NCBI GenBank assembly: GCA_030838885.1
Contig: JAUZEU010000280.1
Location: forward strand, 1 to 21,485
Direction: 5' to 3'
DNA from: Bryobacterales bacterium
GTDB lineage: Bacteria > Acidobacteriota > Terriglobia > Bryobacterales > Bryobacteraceae
DNA length: 21,485 nt
This document shows positions 7,311 to 16,027 of this stretch, piece after piece (positions within the stretch are counted from its first letter, which is position 1; each line of letters opens with the position of its first letter). The notes under the pieces are model-generated. The model saw only the letters and a list, made by a program, of their open reading frames with translations, ran no database searches and had not been told where the DNA came from. The position numbers were made by a program, and so were the translations under genes.

Positions 7311-9335
7311 ATGCCCGTTAAGACCCCAGATGCCGTCGCAAAGCGTGCTCAGGCCCGCGCCCAGGCTGAAGCTCTGCGTGAGAGCATTCGCCACCATGAA
7401 CGCCAGTATTATGTTCTCGATCAGCCGGAGATAACGGACGCCGAATACGACGCTCTGGTGAGACAACTCCAGACGGTGGAAACCGAGCACCCCGATCTGA
7501 TCACGCCCGATTCGCCCACCCAGCGGGTCGGCGGCCAGCCCCGCGAGGGGATCCAAAAGCTGCCGCACAGTTCACCCATGCTGAGCCTGGACAATGCCCT
7601 GCATGAAGGCGAATTACGCGCCTTCGACAATCGCGTTCGCGAATTGCTGGGGGGCACGCCCTTTCGTTACGTGGCGGAACTGAAGATGGACGGTCTCTCC
7701 ATGGCCACTCGCTACAGCGGCGGGCTTCTTCAAAAAGCCATAACCCGCGGTAATGGCAGCATCGGTGAGGACGTAACGGAGAATGCCCGGACTATTCGTT
7801 CCCTGCCCTTGCGCACGGGACGCGTGGAGCCTTTCGAGGTACGCGGAGAAGTAGTGATGAACAGGCAGTCTTTCGAGCGCCTGAACCTGGAGCGGGAAGA
7901 GCGGGAACTGAGCCGTTTTGCGAACCCGCGCAATGCTGCGGCCGGATCCCTGCGATTACTGGAACCAAGTGTCACGGCATCGCGGCGGCTTGATTACTAC
8001 GCCTACTTCCTGCTGGACGAAGCCGGGCGGCCAATATTCGAAAGCCATTGGGAGTCGCTCGAGTGGCTGTCTGGCCATGGCTTTAAGGTCAATCCCAAGC
8101 GGAAATTGTGTGCCGATATTGAGGAGGCACTTGCGTTCTGCCGCGAATGGGAAGGGGAACGCGAGGGTCTGCCTTACGAAATCGACGGCGTGGTGATCAA
8201 GGTGGACAGCGTGCCGCAACAGGTGCAGTTGGGCTTTACAGCAAAAGCACCGCGCTGGGCCATCGCGTTCAAGTACGCAGCGCGGCAGGTGGAAACGGAA
8301 GTCACCGGCATTCTGGTGCAGGTGGGTCGAACGGGCGCGCTTACCCCGGTGGCAGTTCTGGCGCCCAGGGTGGTGAGCGGCGTCACCGTTTCCCGCGCCA
8401 CGCTGCACAATGAAGACGAGATCGCGCGCCTTGGCCTGCAGATAGGTGACACGGTCATCGTGGAACGAAGCGGCGATGTGATCCCCAGGGTGGTTCGGGT
8501 CAAGATGCAGGGTACCTATCGCGTGCCCTTCCAAATGCCCACGGAGTGCCCGGTTTGCGGAGGCCGCGTGGTTCGTGAAGAAGGCGAATCGGCCAGCCGA
8601 TGTATCAATGTCAACTGCCCGGCACGTCTGAAGGAGTCGATCCGACACTATGCTTCGCGAGGCGTAATGAGTATCGACGGGCTGGGGGATTCCATTATCG
8701 ACCAGCTGGTGGACTCCGGGCTGGTTTCCAGCGTGGCGGATCTGTACGCTCTGAAGGCCGACCAGATCGCGAATCTGGAACGGATGGGTCCAAAGTCGGC
8801 TGCGAACATCATTCAGAACATCGATCGCTCGCGCTTTATGCCGCTGCCTCGCGTGATCAGCGCGCTGGGAATCCGCTTCGTCGGGCAACGCACCGCTGAG
8901 TTGCTGGCGGACCACTTTGGTTCAATGGACGCGGTATCGGGTGCAACCGTGGACCAGTTGATGGAGGTGCAGGAAGTGGGCCCCAAGGTCGCCGTCAGCG
9001 TAAACGCCTTTTTCCGGGAACCGCAAAATTGCGAATTGGTGGAACGCCTGAAGAAGGCGGGCCTGATGTTCGATCACCTTGTGCGACGGCGTGCCGGTGG
9101 ACCGCTGACGGGCATTACGTTCGTGCTGACGGGAACCATGCCCACTCTCAAACGTGAGGAAGCCAAGTTCCGGATCGAGGCGGCGGGGGGCAAGGTGGCT
9201 GCAGCCGTGAGTAAGAAGACCAACTTCGTTGTAGCGGGCGAGGATGCCGGCAGCAAGCTGGATAAAGCTCGGGCGCTTGACATTCCCGTGATCGGCGAAG
9301 CGGAACTGATCGCGATGTTACCTGAGATTTCATGA
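7311..9335 (+). CDS. ligA: NAD-dependent DNA ligase LigA
   Basis: Seals nicks in duplex DNA during replication and repair using NAD+. The 674 residues match the family length and contain all domains in order: Ia (about 20-80, with HHERQYYVLDQPEITDAEYD), adenylation domain with the active lysine in KMDG (K125), OB fold, a four-cysteine zinc finger (CPVC ... CINVNC), helix-hairpin-helix repeats, and a C-terminal BRCT domain beginning near GPLTGITFVLTG. The ATG at 7311 is the natural start. It is the first gene of the plus-strand block, and its TGA overlaps the next start by 4 bases (ATGA), implying coupled translation. Nothing appears missing or damaged. Essential in most bacteria. Confidence 0.98.
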   Translation: MPVKTPDAVAKRAQARAQAEALRESIRHHERQYYVLDQPEITDAEYDALVRQLQTVETEHPDLITPDSPTQRVGGQPREGIQKLPHSSPMLSLDNALHEGELRAFDNRVRELLGGTPFRYVAELKMDGLSMATRYSGGLLQKAITRGNGSIGEDVTENARTIRSLPLRTGRVEPFEVRGEVVMNRQSFERLNLEREERELSRFANPRNAAAGSLRLLEPSVTASRRLDYYAYFLLDEAGRPIFESHWESLEWLSGHGFKVNPKRKLCADIEEALAFCREWEGEREGLPYEIDGVVIKVDSVPQQVQLGFTAKAPRWAIAFKYAARQVETEVTGILVQVGRTGALTPVAVLAPRVVSGVTVSRATLHNEDEIARLGLQIGDTVIVERSGDVIPRVVRVKMQGTYRVPFQMPTECPVCGGRVVREEGESASRCINVNCPARLKESIRHYASRGVMSIDGLGDSIIDQLVDSGLVSSVADLYALKADQIANLERMGPKSAANIIQNIDRSRFMPLPRVISALGIRFVGQRTAELLADHFGSMDAVSGATVDQLMEVQEVGPKVAVSVNAFFREPQNCELVERLKKAGLMFDHLVRRRAGGPLTGITFVLTGTMPTLKREEAKFRIEAAGGKVAAAVSKKTNFVVAGEDAGSKLDKARALDIPVIGEAELIAMLPEIS

Positions 9336-11008
9336 AGCCGGTCCTGTTGTTATTCATGCTGGCTTATATGGCTGGAGCACAGACCTGGGACAAACTGGTG
9401 GATCGCTACTTCGACGAAGCAGTTTTCCCGTATAACCCCAGCGCCGCAACTCAGGCAGGTTTTCACAATTGGGACGATCGGCTGGAGAATCTTTCCGCCG
9501 AGGCCGTACACAGGCAAACCGGCATCCTGCGCCAGTTCGAAAAAGAGGTGACCGCGTTCCCGGGCCAGCCGGCAGATCGCGACCTGGTGCTTTCCAATAT
9601 CCGGTCGACGCTGCTTTCGCTGGAAACCGTGCGCATGTGGGAGAAGAATCCGGACCTGTATTCCAGTACGGCGAGCAATGCGGCATTCGTGATCATGAGC
9701 CGCTCTTTCGCGCCACCCGCCGTCCGCCTGCGTTCGCTGATTGCGCGGGAGAAGCAAGTGCCGAAGTTGCTGTTGGACGCGCGCATAAATCTCAAAAATT
9801 CGCCGAAAATCTACACAGAAGTGGCATTGGATCAGTTACCCGGTATCATCGGCTTTTTCCAAAAAGACGTTCCGCTGGCGTTCAAAGATGTGAAAGATGC
9901 CGCGCTCCTAAAGGATTTTGCCGCTTCAAACGGGGCAGTAATTCAGGAGCTGGAATCCTACCGAAACTGGCTCAGGGCCGATCTGCTGCCCCACTCGAAC
10001 GGTGATTTTCGGCTGGGCGCGGAGAATTACCGAAAGAAGCTTTTATACGACGAGATGGTGGATCTGCCACTCGACCGGCTGCTCGAAATCGGCATGCAGG
10101 ACCTGCGAAAGAACCAGCAACTGTTCCGCGATACGGCGAGGAAAATCGATGCATTGAAGACGCCGCAACAGATTCTGGACGCCGCTGCTAAGAACCATCC
10201 GGCGCCGGATAAGCTTCTGCAGGCTTTCACAGACACGCTTGGCGGCCTGCGGGCTTACATCACCAGCCATCATCTGGCGACGATTCCCTCCCCCGTGATG
10301 CCCATCGTGGAAGAAACGCCTCCGTTTATGCGCGCGCTGACGTTCGCGTCCATGGATATGCCAGGCCCGTATGAGAAGGTCGCGAAAGAGGCATTCTTCA
10401 ATGTCACCCTGCCTGAAAAGACCTGGAAGCCGCGTGAAGCAGAGGAACACATGGCGGCGTTCAACCAGGGCGTGATTATCAGTACGGCCATCCACGAGGC
10501 CTTTCCCGGGCATTATCTGCAGGGGCTCTGGCTGAACAGCACGCCGGCGTCGAAGGCTCGTAAGCTGATCGGCGCGAATACCTTTATCGAAGGCTGGGCG
10601 CATTATTGTGAGCAGATGATGCTGGATGAAGGCTATGGAAACGGAGATCTGAACCTGCGCCTGGGGCAGTTGCAGGATGCGCTGCTGCGCAATGCGCGGT
10701 ACATTGTCGGAATTCGGATGCACACGGGGAAAATGACCTACGAGCAGGGCGTGGATTTCTTCGTGAACGAGGGTTTTCAGACCCGGACGAACGGGGAGCG
10801 GGAGACAAAACGCGGCACGTCTGACCCTACCTACCTTTACTACACCCTTGGAAAGTTGCAGATCCTGAAGCTACGCGAAGATTACAGAAAGGCGCGAGGC
10901 CCTCAGTTCACGTTGGAGGAGTTTCACAACAAGCTGCTCAGTCAGGGTATGACGCCCATCCGGCTGCTGCGGCGCGCCCTGCTGGGCAATGATTCGCCAG
11001 TGCTTTGA
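9332..11008 (+). CDS. Secreted DUF885-family putative metallopeptidase
   Basis: A 558-residue protein with a clear N-terminal signal peptide (MKPVLLLFMLAYMAGAQ), so probably periplasmic or secreted. The C-terminal half carries H-E-A-F-P-G-H at 388-394, followed by EGWAHYCEQMM; together these match the DUF885 family, whose HEAxPGH plus downstream EGWA..YxE is consistent with a zinc-binding peptidase site. The length fits the family. Function as a peptidase is inferred; few members are characterised. It overlaps ligA by 4 bases and is followed 18 bases later by the oxygenase gene. The association with ligA is probably positional and shows no functional link. Confidence 0.88.
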   Translation: MKPVLLLFMLAYMAGAQTWDKLVDRYFDEAVFPYNPSAATQAGFHNWDDRLENLSAEAVHRQTGILRQFEKEVTAFPGQPADRDLVLSNIRSTLLSLETVRMWEKNPDLYSSTASNAAFVIMSRSFAPPAVRLRSLIAREKQVPKLLLDARINLKNSPKIYTEVALDQLPGIIGFFQKDVPLAFKDVKDAALLKDFAASNGAVIQELESYRNWLRADLLPHSNGDFRLGAENYRKKLLYDEMVDLPLDRLLEIGMQDLRKNQQLFRDTARKIDALKTPQQILDAAAKNHPAPDKLLQAFTDTLGGLRAYITSHHLATIPSPVMPIVEETPPFMRALTFASMDMPGPYEKVAKEAFFNVTLPEKTWKPREAEEHMAAFNQGVIISTAIHEAFPGHYLQGLWLNSTPASKARKLIGANTFIEGWAHYCEQMMLDEGYGNGDLNLRLGQLQDALLRNARYIVGIRMHTGKMTYEQGVDFFVNEGFQTRTNGERETKRGTSDPTYLYYTLGKLQILKLREDYRKARGPQFTLEEFHNKLLSQGMTPIRLLRRALLGNDSPVL

Positions 11009-11026
11009 AGCGTTATAGTAGCTTCT

Positions 11027-12178
11027 ATGGCAAGCGCATCTTTCCCTCGGCCTGTATGCTGGACAAATGAAAATCTGCAGCCCCTTCGGAGCGTGGGCGA
11101 TCCTCTGGCCGATGCGGTAATTGAAGAATTGTTCGCCGATGGCGGCGTTGCGTCAATGAATGCGCTAATGCGCGATTTCGTGGCCAACGAGCACCCGGTG
11201 CCGGCGAGTGCGCCCGCACCGGTTCGCAATTATCTGGAGCAATCGAGCGTACTGCCTTCCTGGGCGGACCCTGCCATGATCAAGGCTGGCGAAGAGGTTT
11301 TCTGGCGCTTCGGCCCGCGGATCATTCTGATCCTGACCTGCTATGCGCTCCCGTTCTGTTACCTCGGCCGGAATGGCGTGCCCGTGCTGGCGCTTACTAA
11401 CCGGCTATCGAGTAACCCGAAACGCCGGATCATTGAAACGGCGCAGTTAGTGGTGGATTGCCTGCAAGCCGGTGGGCTGACGACGGCGGGAGGGCGCGGG
11501 CGCCTTTCGATTCAAAAGGTCCGGTTAATGCACGCCGCGATTCGGCGACTGGCGCCGATCGCACCCACGTACAAGCCGGAGTACGGGCTTCCTGTGAACC
11601 AGGAAGATCTCGCCGGCACCCTGATGTCTTTTTCGTGGATCACTCTGGACGGACTCGCCAAACTTGATGTGCCCCTGTCGGATAATGACCAGCGGGCCTA
11701 CGTGCATTGCTGGAATATCGTAGGCCACTTGTTGGGCGTACACGACGATCTGCTGCCCGGCAACCAGACCGAGGCGAAGGCACTGTCCAACGCAATCGCG
11801 ACGCATCAGTTCGGCCCGACACAGGAAGGGAAGGATCTGGAGTCGGCACTCATTGACATGATGGGGCACGTGCTGCCCGGCAATGTTTTCGACCGCGTGC
11901 CCGCCCTGATGACGCGATATTTTCTCGGGAAGGAGTGGGCAGAGTGGCTCGGTGTGCAGGAGGGTTTTCTCGCCGAACTGGCCGCCGCTCCTCTTCGTAT
12001 TTTCGGGTTGGAATTCGGCGGGCTAATCGAGAATTCGAGCCATGTGGCTGCGCTGGCCCAACGCGTTGGAGAGTTGTTGATCAATTCGCTGGTGTATGTG
12101 GAGCGCGGCGGGAATCGGCCGAGCTTTGCAATTCCCACGGATCTGAAGCAGCAATGGGGCGTGAACTGGACCGCGTGA
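11027..12178 (+). CDS. MpaB/latex-clearing-type oxygenase (DUF2236)
   Basis: A 383-residue alpha-helical protein of the MpaB/DUF2236 superfamily, which includes the heme-containing rubber oxygenase Lcp and the fungal MpaB oxygenase. Supporting motifs are KVRLMHAAIRR at 164-174, with H169 the likely axial heme ligand, NQEDLAGTLMSFS starting at 191, and HCWNIVGHLLGVHDDLLP starting at 227. There is no signal peptide, unlike secreted Lcp, so rubber is an unlikely substrate and the real one is unknown. Start ATG at 11027 has no clear ribosome site; a weak GAAGC/GCTTC hairpin lies in the 18-base gap before it. The following 87 bases (12179-12265) hold no evident gene. Confidence 0.82.
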   Translation: MASASFPRPVCWTNENLQPLRSVGDPLADAVIEELFADGGVASMNALMRDFVANEHPVPASAPAPVRNYLEQSSVLPSWADPAMIKAGEEVFWRFGPRIILILTCYALPFCYLGRNGVPVLALTNRLSSNPKRRIIETAQLVVDCLQAGGLTTAGGRGRLSIQKVRLMHAAIRRLAPIAPTYKPEYGLPVNQEDLAGTLMSFSWITLDGLAKLDVPLSDNDQRAYVHCWNIVGHLLGVHDDLLPGNQTEAKALSNAIATHQFGPTQEGKDLESALIDMMGHVLPGNVFDRVPALMTRYFLGKEWAEWLGVQEGFLAELAAAPLRIFGLEFGGLIENSSHVAALAQRVGELLINSLVYVERGGNRPSFAIPTDLKQQWGVNWTA

Positions 12179-12265
12179 GAGACCAGTAAAAACGGGCTCT
12201 GCGCTTATTGCCCAGCGAGGCTCAATGAGCGCCGACAGCGTCATGGCGTAACCTGTCTATTGGCC

Positions 12266-13276
12266 ATGAAGCTGAACGAACTTGCTGCCGCCCTCGGCTG
12301 CCGACTGGAGGGTGACGGTTCCATTGAGATCTCCGGCGTCAGGGGTATGGAGCAGGCGGGCGAGGGCCATCTTACGTTTCTCGCGAATCCGAAATACGCT
12401 CCAAAACTGAAAACGACGCGGGCTGGCGCCGTGCTTGCGGCCAACCCGGTGTCTGGACTTGCAACGCTGATTTCGTCCAATCCTTACCACGATTTTGCCC
12501 GCGCACTAGAGTTCTTTTACCAGCCTCCCCGGCCTGCAGCGGGGGTTCATCCATCCGCCGCAATTGCGCAAACGGCTTCCATCGGTGAGAACACCTCCAT
12601 TGGTGCCTTTGTTGCAATTGGAGAGAACGTCACCATCGGCGACAATGCGGTACTGCATCCCCATGTAGTGGTGTATGAGGGCGCACGAATCGGGAACGGC
12701 GTGGTGCTGCACTCCCATTCGGTGGTGCGGGAGTTTTGCGAGCTGGGCAATCGGGTGATCCTGCAGAACGGCGTGGTTATCGGAGGAGATGGGTTCGGAT
12801 TTGCGAAACGATCGGACGGCTCGCACCACAAGATCGTGCAATCGGGCAGAACCGTAATCGAAGACGATGTGGAAATCCAGAGCCTCACGTCAGTGGACCG
12901 TGGATCGCTCAGTGACACCCGGGTGAAACGCGGAGCCAAAATTGACAGCCTTGTGCAGATAGGCCACGCCTGCGTGGTGGGTGAGGACAACATTATCTGC
13001 GCGCAGACCGGCTTGGCAGGAAGTTCCATCCTGGAGAAGAATGTTCTGCTGGCCGGGCAGGTAGGCATCTCCGGGCACCTTACTATTCACGAGGGCGCCA
13101 CAGTTTACGCGCAGAGCGGAATTGGCGGCGATGTTGCCCCGAAGGCCCGCGTTTCCGGATCGCCTGCGTTCGATGCAGGAGAGTGGCTTCGCGCGATTAC
13201 AGCCTTCCAAAAGCTGCCGGAAATTCTGCGCACCGTGCGCGAACTAAAGAAGAAGATCGAACATCTCACGTCATGA
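12266..13276 (+). CDS. lpxD: UDP-3-O-acylglucosamine N-acyltransferase LpxD
   Basis: Adds the second acyl chain, amide-linked, to UDP-3-O-acylglucosamine in lipid A synthesis in the cytoplasm. The 336 residues start MKLNELAAALG, then a uridine-binding N-terminal domain, and a left-handed beta helix of hexapeptide repeats from about 95 (HPSAAIAQTASIGENTSIG...). The conserved GGDGFGFA at 173-180 and the catalytic histidine in QIGHACVVG (H234, equivalent to E. coli H239 in QIAHNVVIG) are present. An in-frame TTG at 12260 exists, but ATG at 12266 matches the family. Its stop overlaps the next gene's ATGATG. It shows the organism has lipid A. It is not beside fabZ or lpxA here. Confidence 0.96.
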   Translation: MKLNELAAALGCRLEGDGSIEISGVRGMEQAGEGHLTFLANPKYAPKLKTTRAGAVLAANPVSGLATLISSNPYHDFARALEFFYQPPRPAAGVHPSAAIAQTASIGENTSIGAFVAIGENVTIGDNAVLHPHVVVYEGARIGNGVVLHSHSVVREFCELGNRVILQNGVVIGGDGFGFAKRSDGSHHKIVQSGRTVIEDDVEIQSLTSVDRGSLSDTRVKRGAKIDSLVQIGHACVVGEDNIICAQTGLAGSSILEKNVLLAGQVGISGHLTIHEGATVYAQSGIGGDVAPKARVSGSPAFDAGEWLRAITAFQKLPEILRTVRELKKKIEHLTS

Positions 13277-14055
13277 TGAACGAAACCACGGAACAACCAT
13301 CCCGCCCCGCGCTCGCTTACGAAAACCAGGAATTTCTGAAGGGACCGGACGCCCGCGCACTTCGCATCCTTTCCGAGTACCTGGAACCACTTTCTCACTT
13401 CCGGCACCAGCGGATCCGGGACACAGTGGTGTTCTTTGGTTCCGCCCGCATTCAGGAAGACGGTCCGCTGGGCCAGTACTACAAAGACGCACGCAGGCTG
13501 GCTGCAATGGTGACCGCCTGGGCCTCCACGTTCCATGAGCGGACATACCGGTTTGTGGTCTGTTCCGGCGGCGGCCCCGGTATTATGGAAGCGGCCAATC
13601 GCGGCGCCATGGACGTGAAGGGCAAGACGATCGGACTGAACATCGGGTTGCCGTTCGAGCAGTTTCCGAACCCCTACATCACTCATTCGCTCAGCTTCGA
13701 ATTTCACTACTTCTTTATGCGGAAGTTCTGGTTCGCTTATCTGGCAAAAGCCCTGGTGGTTTTCCCCGGCGGGTTCGGCACCATGGATGAACTCTTTGAA
13801 GTTCTCACGCTGGTGCAAACGAGAAAGCTGGCGAAGAATATCACGATCGTTCTCTACGGCTCATCGTACTGGAAAGAAATCGTCAACTTCGATGCGCTGG
13901 TCAAATACGGGACGGTCTCGGCGGCAGATCTGGAGCTATTCCACTTTGCCGATACGCCGGAGGATGCAATGCAGATTCTACAGGAATCGCTGACGCGGCA
14001 CGCCGAAATACCCGAAGCGGAAGTGCCGGCCATCGCCTCCAGCACGAAACCCTGA
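13273..14055 (+). CDS. LOG-family nucleotide phosphoribohydrolase (TIGR00730)
   Basis: A cytoplasmic Rossmann-fold enzyme of the lysine-decarboxylase-like/LOG family, which cleaves nucleoside 5'-monophosphates, in plants releasing active cytokinin; the bacterial role is often unclear. The 260 residues contain SGGGPGIMEA (98-107) and PGGFGTMDE (165-173), the two family signatures, plus the R-K at 150-151 typical of the longer type II LOG proteins. The frame is open upstream to 13183, but that is inside lpxD; ATG at 13273 (or 13276) overlaps the lpxD stop and is chosen. Older annotations call such genes lysine decarboxylase, for which the necessary PLP site is absent. A purine salvage role is a reasonable inference. 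Confidence 0.9.
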   Translation: MMNETTEQPSRPALAYENQEFLKGPDARALRILSEYLEPLSHFRHQRIRDTVVFFGSARIQEDGPLGQYYKDARRLAAMVTAWASTFHERTYRFVVCSGGGPGIMEAANRGAMDVKGKTIGLNIGLPFEQFPNPYITHSLSFEFHYFFMRKFWFAYLAKALVVFPGGFGTMDELFEVLTLVQTRKLAKNITIVLYGSSYWKEIVNFDALVKYGTVSAADLELFHFADTPEDAMQILQESLTRHAEIPEAEVPAIASSTKP

Positions 14056-14077
14056 CTATCCTAGTAAACAGATCCTT

Positions 14078-16027
14078 GTGAAGATTCCTGGCCTCAACAA
14101 GCGCGCGCCGCTTTACATTGCTGTTGCGCTGGTTGTGCTCGACGTTTTGCTTATATTGACGGGCAAGGCTTCGGTCCTCGCCATCCTGCTTTCATTGGGC
14201 TTGATCGGGTATGGCCTCGTGCGGCTTTTGAAGATGGCGCTGCGGCGTTCCCATCTGATCTGGCGCCTGCGCAACCGCCTGATGGTCACCTATGTATTTA
14301 TCGGCGCAGTGCCTATTGTTCTGGTTCTTGCTCTGTCTTTTTTTGGAGCGTGGATTGTAGTGGGACAGGTAGCAACTTATCTTGTGCGGTCGGAACTCGA
14401 CCGGCGTACCACGGCGCTCGAGGAGCCCGCACGAGTATTGAGCCGTGCCCGGACTCAGGAGCGTGTGGCCATGCTGCACCAAATGGCGCCGTTATTTCGT
14501 GATCGCGCTCCGGGCGCTGAAATCCTGGTCACCAGCGACGACGGAGAGCCACCGCTTCGCTATCCCTCCGACAGCAGGCTGGAGCCTTTGCCCCATGACT
14601 GGAAAGACTACAAGGGACTGGTTTTCAAGGACGGCCATTATTATGCCATTTCGGTCGCACATCATGCCGGCACACAGGCGTTGATATGTGTGCCGTTACG
14701 GGCAAAAGTTCTGGAAAGCCTGGTGCCTGGCATCGGCTCGCTCGCTCTTACAAGTCTCAAGCTGAACCGGGCTCCCAGAGGGAAGACTGTAAAGATCAGC
14801 CCGGACGAGGATATCGATTTTTCCTCAGGCCTGGCGGGTACCGTACCACCCGCTTACACCTGGCTTGACACGGAGTTCCCCAGGGCCAATTTCCTGGAAG
14901 TTTATCTCTGGGACGAGCCGGGCAAGGCGGAGCAGAGTCTGCTGAATATCAACACAAGAACGTCCGCGGTGCTCTCGGTTGTATTTGCCAATCAGGGCGA
15001 CATGTCACAGAATTCCGCGTCACAGCTCAGCCTGATTGGCTTCATGACTATTGCCATTCTGCTGGCGATTGTGGAGCTGATTTCCGCCGCAATTGGCGTA
15101 TCCATGACGGGGACCATCACTGGCGCGGTACATAACCTTTATGAAGGCACGCTGAAAATCGGGCGCGGTGACTTCTCGCATCGCATCCCGGTAAAAGGGT
15201 CCGATCAACTTGCCGATCTGGGCCATTCGTTCAACCAGATGACCGAACAACTGGAAAACCTGGTCATCGTTGCGAAGGAAAAGGAACGCCTCCAATCCGA
15301 ACTGGCCATCGCGAGCGAAGTGCAGAAACAGCTGTTTCCGCGTTCTGCGCCGACCTGCCACACGATTGAACTGATCGGGGCGTGCGAACCCGCGCGCTCG
15401 GCTTCCGGCGACTATTACGATTACCTGCTGCTGCCCAACGGGAACCTTGCAGTCGCTATTGGCGACGTCGCCGGCAAAGGTATTTCCGCCGCGCTCTTGA
15501 TGGCGTCTATCCAGTCCATCATGCGGACGCAGTTGCTGGCGGGGCAGGCGGGGCGCCTTTCCACGGCCAGCATCGTGGCGCAACTGAACCGGCAGCTTTA
15601 CGCGAATACATCGCCGGAGAAATATGCGACGTTCTTCTTCGGTGTTTACGAAGAAGCCACGCGCGAACTGATTTATACCAATGCCGGCCACCTGTCGCCA
15701 CTGATTCTGCGCGACGGGCGGTCTACGGAACTGGAGGTAACGGGCACGGTGGTGGGACTGTTTCCTGCCTCTCAGTATGAGGAGCAGCGGGTCACCCTCG
15801 CGTCCGGGGATCTCCTTGTAGCGTTCACAGACGGTATCACGGAGCCTGAAAATGCGTACGGGGAAGAGTTCGGTTCTGGCCGTTTGTCAGATACCGTTCT
15901 GCGTCATCAGAAGTGCGAGACGGTGGAAATCGTGGCTAAGGTGATGGAAGCGGTGAAACACTGGAGCAACGCGCCGGAACTGCCCGACGACATGACGGTA
16001 CTGATTGCCAGAGGTCTGTATTGCTGA
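14078..16027 (+). CDS. Membrane HAMP-SpoIIE/PP2C serine phosphatase (RsbU-like)
   Basis: A 649-residue membrane protein. It has two N-terminal membrane segments (about 11-50), a third at about 70-104, an extracytoplasmic sensor-like region (105-315), a further membrane segment (about 317-342), a HAMP linker (about 343-395), a short coiled coil (about 398-420) and a C-terminal PP2C/SpoIIE phosphatase domain. Metal-binding motifs SGDYYD (443-448), GDVAGKG (462-468), YTNAGHLSP and FTDGITEPEN are intact. Such proteins dephosphorylate anti-sigma-antagonist partners in stress or sigma regulation. No partner antagonist or anti-sigma factor is in the window. The start is GTG at 14078, 22 bases after the LOG gene. 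Its end overlaps nnr by 7 bases. Confidence 0.92.
   Translation: MKIPGLNKRAPLYIAVALVVLDVLLILTGKASVLAILLSLGLIGYGLVRLLKMALRRSHLIWRLRNRLMVTYVFIGAVPIVLVLALSFFGAWIVVGQVATYLVRSELDRRTTALEEPARVLSRARTQERVAMLHQMAPLFRDRAPGAEILVTSDDGEPPLRYPSDSRLEPLPHDWKDYKGLVFKDGHYYAISVAHHAGTQALICVPLRAKVLESLVPGIGSLALTSLKLNRAPRGKTVKISPDEDIDFSSGLAGTVPPAYTWLDTEFPRANFLEVYLWDEPGKAEQSLLNINTRTSAVLSVVFANQGDMSQNSASQLSLIGFMTIAILLAIVELISAAIGVSMTGTITGAVHNLYEGTLKIGRGDFSHRIPVKGSDQLADLGHSFNQMTEQLENLVIVAKEKERLQSELAIASEVQKQLFPRSAPTCHTIELIGACEPARSASGDYYDYLLLPNGNLAVAIGDVAGKGISAALLMASIQSIMRTQLLAGQAGRLSTASIVAQLNRQLYANTSPEKYATFFFGVYEEATRELIYTNAGHLSPLILRDGRSTELEVTGTVVGLFPASQYEEQRVTLASGDLLVAFTDGITEPENAYGEEFGSGRLSDTVLRHQKCETVEIVAKVMEAVKHWSNAPELPDDMTVLIARGLYC
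16010..16023 (+). promoter_or_regulatory. Ribosome binding site and TTG start of nnr
   Basis: AGAGG at 16010-16014 is followed 6 bases later by TTG at 16021. The reading frame from that codon gives LNLPRKVLTPAQMNAVD, close to the usual N-terminus of this enzyme, so the TTG is chosen over the later ATG at residue 14. The site lies inside the preceding phosphatase gene, supporting coupled translation. Confidence 0.6.
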
